Origin: Polycladidibacter stylochi
GTDB taxonomy: Bacteria; Pseudomonadota; Alphaproteobacteria; Rhizobiales; Stappiaceae
Assembly (NCBI RefSeq): GCF_001562055.1
Contig: NZ_LLWE01000024.1
Coordinates: forward strand, 496,001 to 560,000
Length of the DNA stretch: 64,000 nt
Reading direction: 5' to 3'
The notes under the pieces were generated by a model. The model was not told the origin of the DNA, searched no databases, and saw only the letters and a list, made by a program, of their open reading frames with translations. This document shows positions 19,908 to 27,502 of the stretch, piece by piece (position 1 is the stretch's first letter; each line of letters begins with the position of its first letter). The translations under genes were made by a program, and so were the position numbers.

Positions 19908-20606
19908 CTAAATCGCGATTTTTCCTTTTGCCTTCATGTCTTTGAATACATGTAGCATAAAGAGAGTTGCGAATAGGGGGGTGAACAAATTGAGTATCGG
20001 AATAGAGAGCAGCACCGCAATAATCAGCCCCCCCATAAAGACAGGCGTAGATTTTTCCTTGCGCAGTTGCCTTGCCTTTTCTGGTGGCATGTAGCGCATG
20101 GCGGCAAACTCGAAGAACTCGCGGCCCAGCAGGTAACCGTTAATGACAAAAAAGGCGAACATATTCACCACTGGTACGAGTAACAAGAGTAATGCCAGTA
20201 TATTGGCCAGCAAAACAACGGCAGCAAAACGCAGCGCGTAGGCTAATGCAGTGTTAAAAGGCTGCGGTTTTCCCTCTGGGTCCTGCGGGTAGTCGCTTCG
20301 TTCCAGGCGCAATGCAATATCGTCTTGGAAAAAGGCCAGCACCACAGCACATACAGGGGCAAGTAGGTAGCTTAAGCCTATAATGGCTCCAATGCCGGTA
20401 ATAAACGAAATTGCCCAGTCAACCCATGCGGGCAGTTCGCTGGCATATTTGAGTGACAAGTAGTCAACCAACATGCTGACAGCGCCTTCAATCCCCAGCC
20501 ACAATAAAAACAAAACACCGATTGTAAGACCAAGACTTCGCCATAAATATGGACGATACTCGGGGGATAATAGCTGGTTAAAGGACCGTAAAGCTAAAGA
20601 AAACAT
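19908..20606 (-). CDS. EI24/CysZ-family membrane protein
   Basis: 232-residue integral membrane protein with about four to six hydrophobic segments: around 22-45, 65-90, 125-155 and 185-215. The blocks LAPVCAVVLAFFQDDIALRLERSDYP and NGYLLGREFFEFAAMRYM (parts shown) are the hallmarks of the alphaproteobacterial EI24-domain proteins, the family that includes the sulfate transporter CysZ. It is convergent with the kinase gene, 22 bases apart, and transcribed alone. A sulfate role is not supported by any neighbouring sulfur gene, so substrate is left open. Confidence 0.82.
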   Translation of the reverse strand: MFSLALRSFNQLLSPEYRPYLWRSLGLTIGVLFLLWLGIEGAVSMLVDYLSLKYASELPAWVDWAISFITGIGAIIGLSYLLAPVCAVVLAFFQDDIALRLERSDYPQDPEGKPQPFNTALAYALRFAAVVLLANILALLLLLVPVVNMFAFFVINGYLLGREFFEFAAMRYMPPEKARQLRKEKSTPVFMGGLIIAVLLSIPILNLFTPLFATLFMLHVFKDMKAKGKIAI

Positions 20607-20732
20607 GAATAAAACTTTTCCCAGATAACACTTTGTGCTTTAGATGGCGGATGTGCTCTCTTTTTTCAAGTCATACATGCACAAATACATATGATTAAAT
20701 TACGCTAACTATTGCCAATAGAGTAAAAAAAA

Positions 20733-21215
20733 TTGAAAGAAATACAGCAACTTAATAATACCGATTTGACATGGGCGCACCAGCTGAACCAACAACACGC
20801 AACAGAACTTTCATCTGTAACCTGCACTGAGTTTCGCAAAATGTGCAATGACTCATTTTATGCAAGGGCACTTGAAAAAGAAGCCGGTTTTTTGCTGGGG
20901 TTCGATCAGAGTGCCCCTTACAATAGCCCGAACTTCTTGTGGTTTAAAAATCGCTTAGATAAATTCGTATATATTGATCGGGTAGTTATCGCAAAAATAA
21001 TGCGTGGCCAAGGGCTGGCGAAAGCGCTTTATGAAGACCTGTTTGTTGTCGCAAAGAGCGCAGGCTATAAACATATCTGTTGCGAAATCAACTTGGACCC
21101 TCCAAATCCGATTTCGATACAGTTTCATCAAAAACTGGGGTTTGAGCAGCAAGGAAAAGCTACCTTGAGCCAAAGCAACAAGACTGTCGCCTATTTTACG
21201 AAGCACCTTGTCTAA
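20733..21215 (+). CDS. GNAT-family N-acetyltransferase
   Basis: 160-residue acetyltransferase of the GNAT fold. The acetyl-CoA pyrophosphate-binding loop is IMRGQGLAKALYEDL (about residues 88-102), preceded by the strand YIDRVVIAK. The C-terminal motif NPISIQFHQKLGFEQQGKATL (part) is typical of the superfamily's substrate/CoA region. The start codon is a TTG at 20733 with only an A-rich sequence upstream, so the exact start is uncertain. Substrate (protein, amine or small molecule) cannot be told. It is a single gene between the EI24 gene and the sdh promoter. Confidence 0.8.
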   Translation: MKEIQQLNNTDLTWAHQLNQQHATELSSVTCTEFRKMCNDSFYARALEKEAGFLLGFDQSAPYNSPNFLWFKNRLDKFVYIDRVVIAKIMRGQGLAKALYEDLFVVAKSAGYKHICCEINLDPPNPISIQFHQKLGFEQQGKATLSQSNKTVAYFTKHLV

Positions 21216-21450
21216 GCAGGATTACGGCACTAGCTTCATTGGTATGCCTGTGCTTTCCTATGGGAAATCATGATTCTGAAAAAAATCGTGATTCATCTAA
21301 TCCAGGTATTTTTCAGGATTTGCCTACATAATTCACAATTATGAGTTTTTTTATGAATGGAAACATGAGTTATTCAAAAAAAATATCTCAAAAATTGGCA
21401 GTTTTCCTCAAAAACCGTGTTTATCCTGCGACGTTACACCATAGGATGCT

Positions 21451-21479
21451 TTGACGCACCACAAAACTAGAGCTATTAC
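21451..21479 (+). promoter_or_regulatory. Candidate sigma-70 promoter of sdhCDAB
   Basis: TTGACG (21451-21456), a 17-base spacer and TATTAC (21474-21479). It is the best -35/-10 pair in the region and is 72 bases upstream of sdhC. A second candidate pair (TTACAA/TATATT, 18-base spacer) overlaps it, ending at 21505. Confidence 0.45.
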
Positions 21480-21504
21480 AAATGCAGGAAACACCTTGAT
21501 ATAT

Positions 21505-21518
21505 TTACGTTAACGTAA
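21505..21518. promoter_or_regulatory. Perfect 14-bp palindrome, candidate operator of sdhCDAB
   Basis: TTACGTTAACGTAA is its own reverse complement. It lies at or just after the expected transcription start, 33 bases before the sdhC ATG, and is followed by an overlapping partial repeat (AAACGTTAC). The half-site pattern resembles, from memory, sites of LiuR-like MerR-family regulators; that match is not verified. Confidence 0.5.
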
Positions 21519-21551
21519 ACGTTACTCTATCAATGGGTAGGGAGAGAGATT

Positions 21552-21950
21552 ATGGCGAATACGAAATTAAGGGCCAATCGGCCGTTATCGCCCCACCTTC
21601 AAGTTTATCGCATGATTATCACCATGGCGATGTCCATTATCCAACGTATAACCGGCGCGGGTTTGTATTTTGGTAGTGTGCTCGTTGTGTTTTGGTTAGT
21701 CGCAGCTGCAGCTGGACCAGAGAGCTACGATTTTGCCATGGACCTGTTTGGTTCACTTATCGGCCGCTTTATTTTGTTCTGCTACACTTGGGCGCTGGTG
21801 CACCATATGCTTGGCGGCTTGCGCCATTTCATCTGGGATTGTGGCTATGGCCTTTCCAAGCAAGCTGGCACATGGCTGGCCAAGGCTACCATTATTGGCT
21901 CTGTAAGCCTAACTGTGATCCTATGGATCATTGGTTACGCTGTCGCTTAA
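21552..21950 (+). CDS. sdhC: Succinate dehydrogenase cytochrome b556 subunit
   Basis: Membrane anchor of complex II, 132 residues with three transmembrane helices: about 33-58, 70-95 and 108-130. The N-terminal NRPLSPHLQVYR and the helix-1 entry MSIIQRITGAGLY form the quinone/heme-site signature. HHMLGGLRHFIWDCG carries the heme-ligand histidine. GGGAGAG lies just upstream of the ATG. It is the first gene of sdhCDAB and is followed by sdhD after 10 bases. Confidence 0.95.
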   Translation: MANTKLRANRPLSPHLQVYRMIITMAMSIIQRITGAGLYFGSVLVVFWLVAAAAGPESYDFAMDLFGSLIGRFILFCYTWALVHHMLGGLRHFIWDCGYGLSKQAGTWLAKATIIGSVSLTVILWIIGYAVA

Positions 21951-21960
21951 GGAGGCCGTT

Positions 21961-22344
21961 ATGAGTGATTTACGTACACCCCTTTCAAAAGTCCGCGGTC
22001 TTGGTTCAGCAAAAGATGGAACAGGCCACTTTTGGCTCCAGCGCGTAAGTGCATTGGCCAATGTTTTCCTGATTTCTTTCTTCGTGATTTTTATAATCAC
22101 CATGCAGGGTGCGGATTATGCCAGCTTCGTTGAAGCGGTTAAAAACCCGTTTACCTCAATCATGCTTCTCGCAGTTGTTTTAGTTAGCTGTTTTCACATG
22201 AAGCTTGGTATGCAAGTGATTATTGAAGATTATATTCATAGCGAATTCACCAAAGTTCTAGCAATCATTGGCAATATTTTCTTTTCGTCCTTTGTTGCCC
22301 TGGCAGCTGTGGTGGCCATTATAAAAATAAGTTTGGGGGCGTGA
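21961..22344 (+). CDS. sdhD: Succinate dehydrogenase hydrophobic membrane anchor subunit
   Basis: 127-residue second anchor of complex II, with three predicted helices (about 30-52, 58-82 and 98-122). [27 protein letters not shown] (start shown in part) is the usual alphaproteobacterial N-terminus. [15 protein letters not shown] carries the conserved His/Asp segment of the heme and quinone region. The ATG at 21961 has a perfect AAGGAGG upstream; a longer frame from 21931 overlaps sdhC and is rejected. Confidence 0.93.
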   Translation: MSDLRTPLSKVRGLGSAKDGTGHFWLQRVSALANVFLISFFVIFIITMQGADYASFVEAVKNPFTSIMLLAVVLVSCFHMKLGMQVIIEDYIHSEFTKVLAIIGNIFFSSFVALAAVVAIIKISLGA

Positions 22345-22348
22345 GAGT

Positions 22349-24211
22349 ATGGCTGAAAGAACACAAGCCGCTTCAACCGCAATTAACGGCAGAACCTACG
22401 AATATGTTGATCATAATTTTGATGTGATCGTGGTAGGTGCCGGTGGTGCCGGTCTGCGCGCCACATTGGGTATGGCAGAGCAGGGCCTGAAAACCGCCTG
22501 TGTGACCAAGGTATTCCCAACCCGCTCGCATACTGTGGCCGCACAGGGTGGTATTGCAGCTTCCTTGCAGAACATGACGCCCGATTGCTGGCAGTGGCAT
22601 ATGTACGACACCGTGAAAGGCTCTGACTGGCTGGGCGATACTGACGCGATGGAATATCTCGCTCGAGAAGCTCCTAAAGCGGTTTATGAGCTAGAGCACT
22701 ACGGCGTGCCGTTCTCACGCACAGAAGACGGTAAGATCTATCAGCGTCCGTTCGGTGGTCATATGCAGAATTACGGCGATGGCCCCCCCGTACAACGTAC
22801 ATGTGCAGCAGCTGACCGTACCGGTCACGCTATCTTGCACACGCTATACGGCCAGTCTTTGCGCCATAATGCCGAATTCTTTATCGAATACTTCGCGCTT
22901 GATCTGATCATGTCCGACGATGGCCAGTGTCAGGGTATCATCGCATGGAATTTGGACGACGGCACCATTCACCGCTTCAACGCCAAAATGGTGGTGTTGG
23001 CAACAGGTGGTTATGGCCGTGCCTTCTTCTCGGCAACCTCTGCCCATACCTGTACCGGTGATGGCGGCGGCATGGTGGCCCGTGCGGGCCTTGCCCTGCA
23101 AGATATGGAATTCGTACAGTTCCACCCAACCGGCATCTACGGCTCAGGCTGTTTGATAACCGAAGGTGCACGCGGTGAGGGCGGCTATCTGGTCAACTCC
23201 GAGGGTGAGCGCTTCATGGAGCGTTACGCCCCATCAGCAAAAGACTTGGCATCGCGCGATGTTGTCTCCCGTTGTATGACCATGGAAATTCGCGAAGGCC
23301 GTGGTGTTGGTAAAAACAAAGACCACATCTTCCTGCATCTCGATCACCTTGATCCTGATTTGTTGGCCGAGCGTTTGCCGGGTATCTCCGAATCTGCGAA
23401 GATTTTCGCTGGTGTCGATGTTACCAAAGCGCCAATCCCGGTATTGCCAACCGTGCACTACAACATGGGCGGTATTCCAACCAACTATTGGGGCGAAGCA
23501 CTGAACCCGACCAAAGATGACCCGAACGCAGTTGTGCCGGGTTTGATGGCCGTGGGTGAAGCAGGCTGTGCCTCCGTACACGGTGCCAACCGTCTTGGTT
23601 CCAACTCCTTGATCGACCTTGTGGTGTTTGGCCGTGCATCTGCCATCCGTGCTGGTGAGGTCATCGACCGCGAAGCGCCGATCCCAACCCCGAACGAAGC
23701 TGCTTGTGACAAGATCATGGCCCGCTTCGATGACTTGCGTCACGCAAACGGTGCCACTCCGACAGCAGAACTGCGCTTGAAAATGCAGAAAACCATGCAA
23801 GAAGATGCAGCGGTGTTCCGTACGCAGGAAAGCTTGGAGCAGGGCTGCGAGCGCATGGCAGAAATCTGGGGCGAGCAAAAAGACATCAAGGTCAGCGATC
23901 GCTCTATGATCTGGAACTCCGATCTGGTGGAAACGCTGGAGCTTGGCAACCTTATGGCCAACGCGATCACCACTGTTGTGGGTGCGGAAGCGCGTAAGGA
24001 AAGCCGCGGTGCCCATGCGCGTGAAGATTACAAGGACGGTCCGCTGGGCGGTCGTAACGATGATGAGTGGCGCAAGCACACCATTTCGCACGTGGATGAA
24101 GAGGGCAAGGTTTCCTTGAGCTATCGTCCGGTTGTGCTCGACCCGCTCACCACCTTTGAAGAAGGTGGCATTGACATGAAGAAGATCGCGCCTAAAGCGC
24201 GTGTCTACTAA
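22349..24211 (+). CDS. sdhA: Succinate dehydrogenase flavoprotein subunit
   Basis: Catalytic subunit of complex II, oxidising succinate to fumarate at a covalently bound FAD; 620 residues, a normal length. Seen: dinucleotide-binding [19 protein letters not shown] (about 29-47), and [14 protein letters not shown] with the flavinylated histidine (about 60). Other landmarks are [22 protein letters not shown] near residue 255, the active-site [14 protein letters not shown] near residue 370, and the [18 protein letters not shown] block. Four bases separate it from sdhD. A terminator-like hairpin follows directly. Confidence 0.97.
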   Translation: MAERTQAASTAINGRTYEYVDHNFDVIVVGAGGAGLRATLGMAEQGLKTACVTKVFPTRSHTVAAQGGIAASLQNMTPDCWQWHMYDTVKGSDWLGDTDAMEYLAREAPKAVYELEHYGVPFSRTEDGKIYQRPFGGHMQNYGDGPPVQRTCAAADRTGHAILHTLYGQSLRHNAEFFIEYFALDLIMSDDGQCQGIIAWNLDDGTIHRFNAKMVVLATGGYGRAFFSATSAHTCTGDGGGMVARAGLALQDMEFVQFHPTGIYGSGCLITEGARGEGGYLVNSEGERFMERYAPSAKDLASRDVVSRCMTMEIREGRGVGKNKDHIFLHLDHLDPDLLAERLPGISESAKIFAGVDVTKAPIPVLPTVHYNMGGIPTNYWGEALNPTKDDPNAVVPGLMAVGEAGCASVHGANRLGSNSLIDLVVFGRASAIRAGEVIDREAPIPTPNEAACDKIMARFDDLRHANGATPTAELRLKMQKTMQEDAAVFRTQESLEQGCERMAEIWGEQKDIKVSDRSMIWNSDLVETLELGNLMANAITTVVGAEARKESRGAHAREDYKDGPLGGRNDDEWRKHTISHVDEEGKVSLSYRPVVLDPLTTFEEGGIDMKKIAPKARVY

Positions 24212-24221
24212 AAAATGCGCA

Positions 24222-24250
24222 GGCTCCGGTGCACTTGCCGGAGCCCGTTT
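24222..24250 (+). terminator. Terminator-like hairpin between sdhA and sdhB
   Basis: Perfect 8-bp stem GGCTCCGG (24222-24229) / CCGGAGCC (24238-24245) with an 8-base loop, followed by CGTTTTTG. It starts 10 bases after the sdhA stop. It looks like an intrinsic terminator or attenuator inside the sdh gene cluster. A second hairpin (GGTGCC/GGCACC) follows at about 24317-24339. Confidence 0.65.
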
Positions 24251-24400
24251 TTGCAGCAGTTATTGTCTGGCAATAAGCCGCCGGGAGAGAAACAGTAGCT
24301 GTATTCCTAACCGTATAGGTGCCCTGCCAAAAGCTGGCACCTTACAGATGTTGAACGAAACTCCCGTTCCATCTGTTGTATTAGACGCGGAGCATGCAAA

Positions 24401-25183
24401 ATGGTTCAGCTGACGCTACCTAAAAATTCCCGTATGGGAGAGGGAAAAGTCTGGCCCAAACCGGAAGGCGCGACCAACATTCGCGAGTACCGTATTTACC
24501 GCTGGACACCCGAAGACGGGCGCAATCCACGGGTCGACACCTACTATGTCGATCAGGATGAATGCGGCCCGATGGTTCTTGATGCCCTTATCTATATCAA
24601 GAACCATGTGGACCCAACACTCACATTCCGCCGCTCTTGCCGTGAAGGTATTTGTGGCTCGTGTGCCATGAACATTGATGGCGGCAATACACTGGCTTGT
24701 ACCAAGGGCAGTGACGATTGCTCGGGCGAAGTGATTAAAATCTATCCACTACCGCATATGCCGGTGGTTAAGGATTTGGTGCCGGATCTGACACAGTTCT
24801 ACACCCAGCATCGCTCAATTGAGCCATGGTTGAAAACCACAACACCGGCACCGGAAAAAGAATGGCTGCAATCGAAAGAGGACCGGGCCAAGCTTGACGG
24901 TTTGTACGAGTGTATCTTGTGCGCCAGCTGCTCCACTTCTTGCCCAAGCTACTGGTGGAATGGCGATCGTTACCTCGGCCCTGCTGTGTTGTTGCAAGCC
25001 TACCGCTGGCTTATCGACAGCCGCGATGAGGCAACGGGCGAACGCCTTGACAATCTTGAGGATCCATTCCGCCTCTACCGTTGTCACACCATCATGAACT
25101 GTACGCAAACCTGTCCTAAGGGCTTGAACCCAGCTAAGGCAATTGCGGAAATCAAGAAAATGATGGTTGAGCGCCGGGTCTAA
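24401..25183 (+). CDS. sdhB: Succinate dehydrogenase iron-sulfur subunit
   Basis: Electron-transfer subunit of complex II, 260 residues. All three cluster motifs are present. The 2Fe-2S ligands are in [16 protein letters not shown] plus the following LACTK; the 4Fe-4S ligands in [16 protein letters not shown]; the 3Fe-4S ligands in [17 protein letters not shown]. The ATG at 24401 has GGAG 8 bases upstream. It is 189 bases from sdhA, an unusually long gap for this operon, and the gap contains hairpins. It may therefore have its own promoter or be subject to read-through control. Confidence 0.97.
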   Translation: MVQLTLPKNSRMGEGKVWPKPEGATNIREYRIYRWTPEDGRNPRVDTYYVDQDECGPMVLDALIYIKNHVDPTLTFRRSCREGICGSCAMNIDGGNTLACTKGSDDCSGEVIKIYPLPHMPVVKDLVPDLTQFYTQHRSIEPWLKTTTPAPEKEWLQSKEDRAKLDGLYECILCASCSTSCPSYWWNGDRYLGPAVLLQAYRWLIDSRDEATGERLDNLEDPFRLYRCHTIMNCTQTCPKGLNPAKAIAEIKKMMVERRV

Positions 25184-25210
25184 TCTAGCGCTACTCAATC
25201 AAATGAAAGA

Positions 25211-25240
25211 AAGCCCGTGGCATTTGCGACGGGCTTTTGC
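25211..25240 (+). terminator. Bidirectional terminator after sdhB
   Basis: Stem AAGCCCGT (25211-25218) / ACGGGCTT (25229-25236) with T-rich tracts on both sides. It serves sdhB on the plus strand and the convergent outer-membrane gene on the minus strand. Confidence 0.85.
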
Positions 25241-25275
25241 TTTTAAGTATTGGCGGTTGGCGATGTCGGTTTATG

Positions 25276-25992
25276 TCAATCGGGTGCATCAATTTCTATT
25301 GGTTTCATAGCTCCGCCGCCATCTAAATACTCTGCACTGTGGAAACGGTAGCTAAGGCCAACCCGCACAATATCGGCGGAAGTTTCTTCTTGGAAGCGTG
25401 TGCCTCCGATGGTGTATGACTGGTCATTGTAGTCAATATGCGAATAATCCAGTCGAACTGCCAAATTCTTGGCGATCATGACTTCAGCCCCACCGCCCAG
25501 TAACAGGCCGGCAACGGTTTGCGAATCACTGCCAGGACCCAGGCTTTCATTTTCGATTGTAAACTGCGACAGCGCCACGCCTGCCGAAATATATGCAAGC
25601 ATGCGACCGTAAACAATACCACCACGCAGCTTAGCTGCGAGCATGTAATCACTATCTACTTTTACAAAAGTGCCGGAGGATTGGTCAAAATTCCAATAGT
25701 TGGCTTCCAACTCTGGACCAAAGAAAACATTCTTGTAGACATAGTTATACCCGGCAAATATGCCGCCAATAATGCCATCGAAACCGTCGAATTCGTTAAA
25801 CCGGTCCTCACTATCAATGTGTGCATAGCCGGCTTGTAAACCCATATACCAGCCTTCCCATTGCTTCGATGATAAATCGATGGAGGAAAGGTCGATAAAA
25901 GTATCATCCCCTTCTATCTGTTCCTGTGCAAACCCTTTAGCGGAGAAGGATAGGAAAAGAATAAACAAAACTATTTTTATTGTCTGGGGCAT
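25276..25992 (-). CDS. Outer-membrane beta-barrel protein (Omp25/31-like)
   Basis: 238-residue secreted protein with a signal peptide (IVLFILFLSFSAKGFAQE, cleavage about residue 22). It is predicted to fold as an eight-stranded barrel. Alternating hydrophobic strands are visible: GWYMGLQAGYAHI, IIGGIFAGYNYVY, FFGPELEANYW, MLAAKLRGGIVYG, LAVRLDYSHIDY and IVRVGLSYRFH. This is the layout of small porin-family proteins such as rhizobial Omp25/RopB. Unlike typical members, about 20 residues (SAEYLDGGGAMKPIEIDAPD) follow the last aromatic strand, so the C-terminal Phe signal is not terminal. It is convergent with sdhB and transcribed alone. Confidence 0.8.
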   Translation of the reverse strand: MPQTIKIVLFILFLSFSAKGFAQEQIEGDDTFIDLSSIDLSSKQWEGWYMGLQAGYAHIDSEDRFNEFDGFDGIIGGIFAGYNYVYKNVFFGPELEANYWNFDQSSGTFVKVDSDYMLAAKLRGGIVYGRMLAYISAGVALSQFTIENESLGPGSDSQTVAGLLLGGGAEVMIAKNLAVRLDYSHIDYNDQSYTIGGTRFQEETSADIVRVGLSYRFHSAEYLDGGGAMKPIEIDAPD

Positions 25993-26172
25993 ATTCTGCC
26001 TCCCTCAAGGACCTAAGCTTTACTCTAGGGCAGAATTAAACAATTTGATTTATTTTTTATATACAGCCGTTCAGTGAATAAATACTGAGTAAATACCTCA
26101 ATCAACATTGTGATGAGCGTTTTGAGGGGTGCGAGATATCGCAGAAGTCAATTGAAACACAACAATAGCTAT

Positions 26173-26769
26173 TCAGCGCTCCAGCCCTTTAAGGCAAAGT
26201 TGGATCACTGTTTTCAAACGGGCGCGATAGGCAACCATTTCTTCATGTGTTTGAATAGGGGTAAAGCGAAACTGTTCGGTGGCATCCAGCAATGCTTGCG
26301 CCCAAAGCTCACTCGCTTGTAATTTGAACTCGTCAGAAAGCTTCCCTGAATCAATTAGTACAATGAGTGGTTGGCGCAGCATAACCTCGTGTGCCACGTG
26401 TAAGTGAGGCCGTTTGTTTTTCACCAATTCAAGGCAGCTCATGAGGCCGCTATATTCCCGTTGCAAGCGGGCTGTCTCATCAAAAATCATAAGTAAGTAA
26501 TTGGTTAGGCGAATGCTGGCGCTGGCATTCGGGTCAGCAGAAGCTTCCAGCCGCGCCACCAACATAGCGTATTCGGCCGAAACCACCGCACAGGCCAATT
26601 CCATTTTATTTTTGTAAAAATTATAGATATGAGCCATAGATATGCCAGAGGTTTCGGCAATTTCTGCAATAGAGCTCGCCTTATAGCCCTTATGCAAAAA
26701 AATTGCCTTGGCTGCACGTAAAACGTCTTTCGCTCGTCCTTGTGCGGTGAGTACCTCTGCAGTCGACAT
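26173..26769 (-). CDS. TetR-family transcriptional regulator
   Basis: 198-residue regulator with an N-terminal TetR helix-turn-helix (about 15-60; AKAIFLHKGYKASSIAEIAETSGISMAHIYNFY in part) and a helical C-terminal ligand-binding domain. GAGG lies 4 bases before the ATG. It is divergent from the AhpD-like gene across a 257-base region containing a 6+6 inverted repeat at 26887-26902, which could be its operator. TetR proteins usually repress neighbouring genes in response to small molecules; the ligand here is unknown. Confidence 0.87.
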   Translation of the reverse strand: MSTAEVLTAQGRAKDVLRAAKAIFLHKGYKASSIAEIAETSGISMAHIYNFYKNKMELACAVVSAEYAMLVARLEASADPNASASIRLTNYLLMIFDETARLQREYSGLMSCLELVKNKRPHLHVAHEVMLRQPLIVLIDSGKLSDEFKLQASELWAQALLDATEQFRFTPIQTHEEMVAYRARLKTVIQLCLKGLER

Positions 26770-26886
26770 ATTGCCTCGTTCGTGTCATTTCATTTATGCG
26801 CACAGCATTTATGGTGTTGATACACCTCAAGTCATCGCCTGACACAATTTACTTCAAGTGTTTCTACAACTTCCCCGAGAATTTAT

Positions 26887-26902
26887 CTTACCATAAGGTA
26901 AG
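26887..26902. promoter_or_regulatory. Inverted repeat, candidate TetR operator
   Basis: CTTACC-ATAA-GGTAAG, perfect 6-bp arms, in the divergent region between the TetR gene and the AhpD-like gene. TetR dimers typically bind such palindromes near their own promoters; assignment is inferred from position only. Confidence 0.35.
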
Positions 26903-26954
26903 GCGCATATATATCTGCCGTCTTTACATTTTTGCTTTTTATACAGTCAAATTA

Positions 26955-26968
26955 TTGATTTATATCAA
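26955..26968 (+). promoter_or_regulatory. FNR/FnrL/FixK-type box upstream of the AhpD-like gene
   Basis: TTGAT-TTAT-ATCAA matches the FNR-family consensus TTGAT-N4-ATCAA exactly, and the flanking bases extend the symmetry to ATTGAT/ATCAAT. Its centre is 65 bases before the ATG at 27027. A -10-like TATTAG at 26993-26998 would put the start near 27004 and the box at about -42, the geometry of an activating (class II) site. Confidence 0.7.
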
Positions 26969-27026
26969 TGTAGCGATTGCTAATTTAATAAATATTAGAT
27001 TTACCTAATACAAAAGGAGTAGTCCC

Positions 27027-27371
27027 ATGGCCGTAGAAAACTGGCAGGAATTTATTAAGCAAACAGATGGCCGCTTGGCAGAGCTTCGCCCAGGTATTTC
27101 TGGTACCATGAAGGGCTTTGGAGAAATGGCAAAATCTGCCATAGCACCCGGTGCGTTGGATTCCAAAACCAAAGAACTTATGGCACTTGCGGTTGGTATT
27201 GCTGCACGTTGCGATGCTTGCCTTGGTTACCACACTAAAGCTGCGGTTAAATATGGTGCTACTCGTGAAGAGATTATGGAAACAATAAGTGTTGCTGTTT
27301 ATATGGGTGGCGGCCCTTCACTCATGTACGGCGCCGAAGCACTTTCGGCCTTTGACGAGTTTTCAAAATAA
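27027..27371 (+). CDS. Carboxymuconolactone decarboxylase/AhpD-like family protein
   Basis: 114-residue small helical protein of the CMD/AhpD family. It carries the redox-type motif RCDACLGYHTKAAVKYGATREE (in part), with C-D-A-C and the downstream His at about residues 70-76. Members with this CxxC-H arrangement act as alkylhydroperoxidase-type peroxidases or thiol-dependent enzymes, whereas true decarboxylases lack it; the activity here is not proven. AAGGAG lies 6 bases before the ATG. The upstream FNR-type box and the divergent TetR gene suggest oxygen- and ligand-dependent expression. Confidence 0.87.
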   Translation: MAVENWQEFIKQTDGRLAELRPGISGTMKGFGEMAKSAIAPGALDSKTKELMALAVGIAARCDACLGYHTKAAVKYGATREEIMETISVAVYMGGGPSLMYGAEALSAFDEFSK

Positions 27372-27502
27372 ACTGCTCTTGATGCATCAATAGGGCGTGT
27401 GCGCTACAATCGACACGGTTTACGATGAATGCTGCATATTAATGCGGGTTTCTTCATGGCTTCTCTTGCCCGTGCCTTCACTCACGGCTATTCGTTTTAC
27501 TA

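Larger units (their letters stand above)
21216..21551 (+). other. Intergenic region upstream of sdhC, 336 bp
   Basis: AT-rich. It contains an imperfect hairpin at about 21264-21291 just past the acetyltransferase gene, the sdh promoter candidate at 21451-21479, and the palindrome at 21505-21518. No coding frame is supported. Confidence 0.5.

Noticed and set aside
24201-24413. 70-codon frame between sdhA and sdhB
   Set aside because: It overlaps both neighbours, has no ribosome-binding site, and crosses two hairpins; no recognisable protein features.
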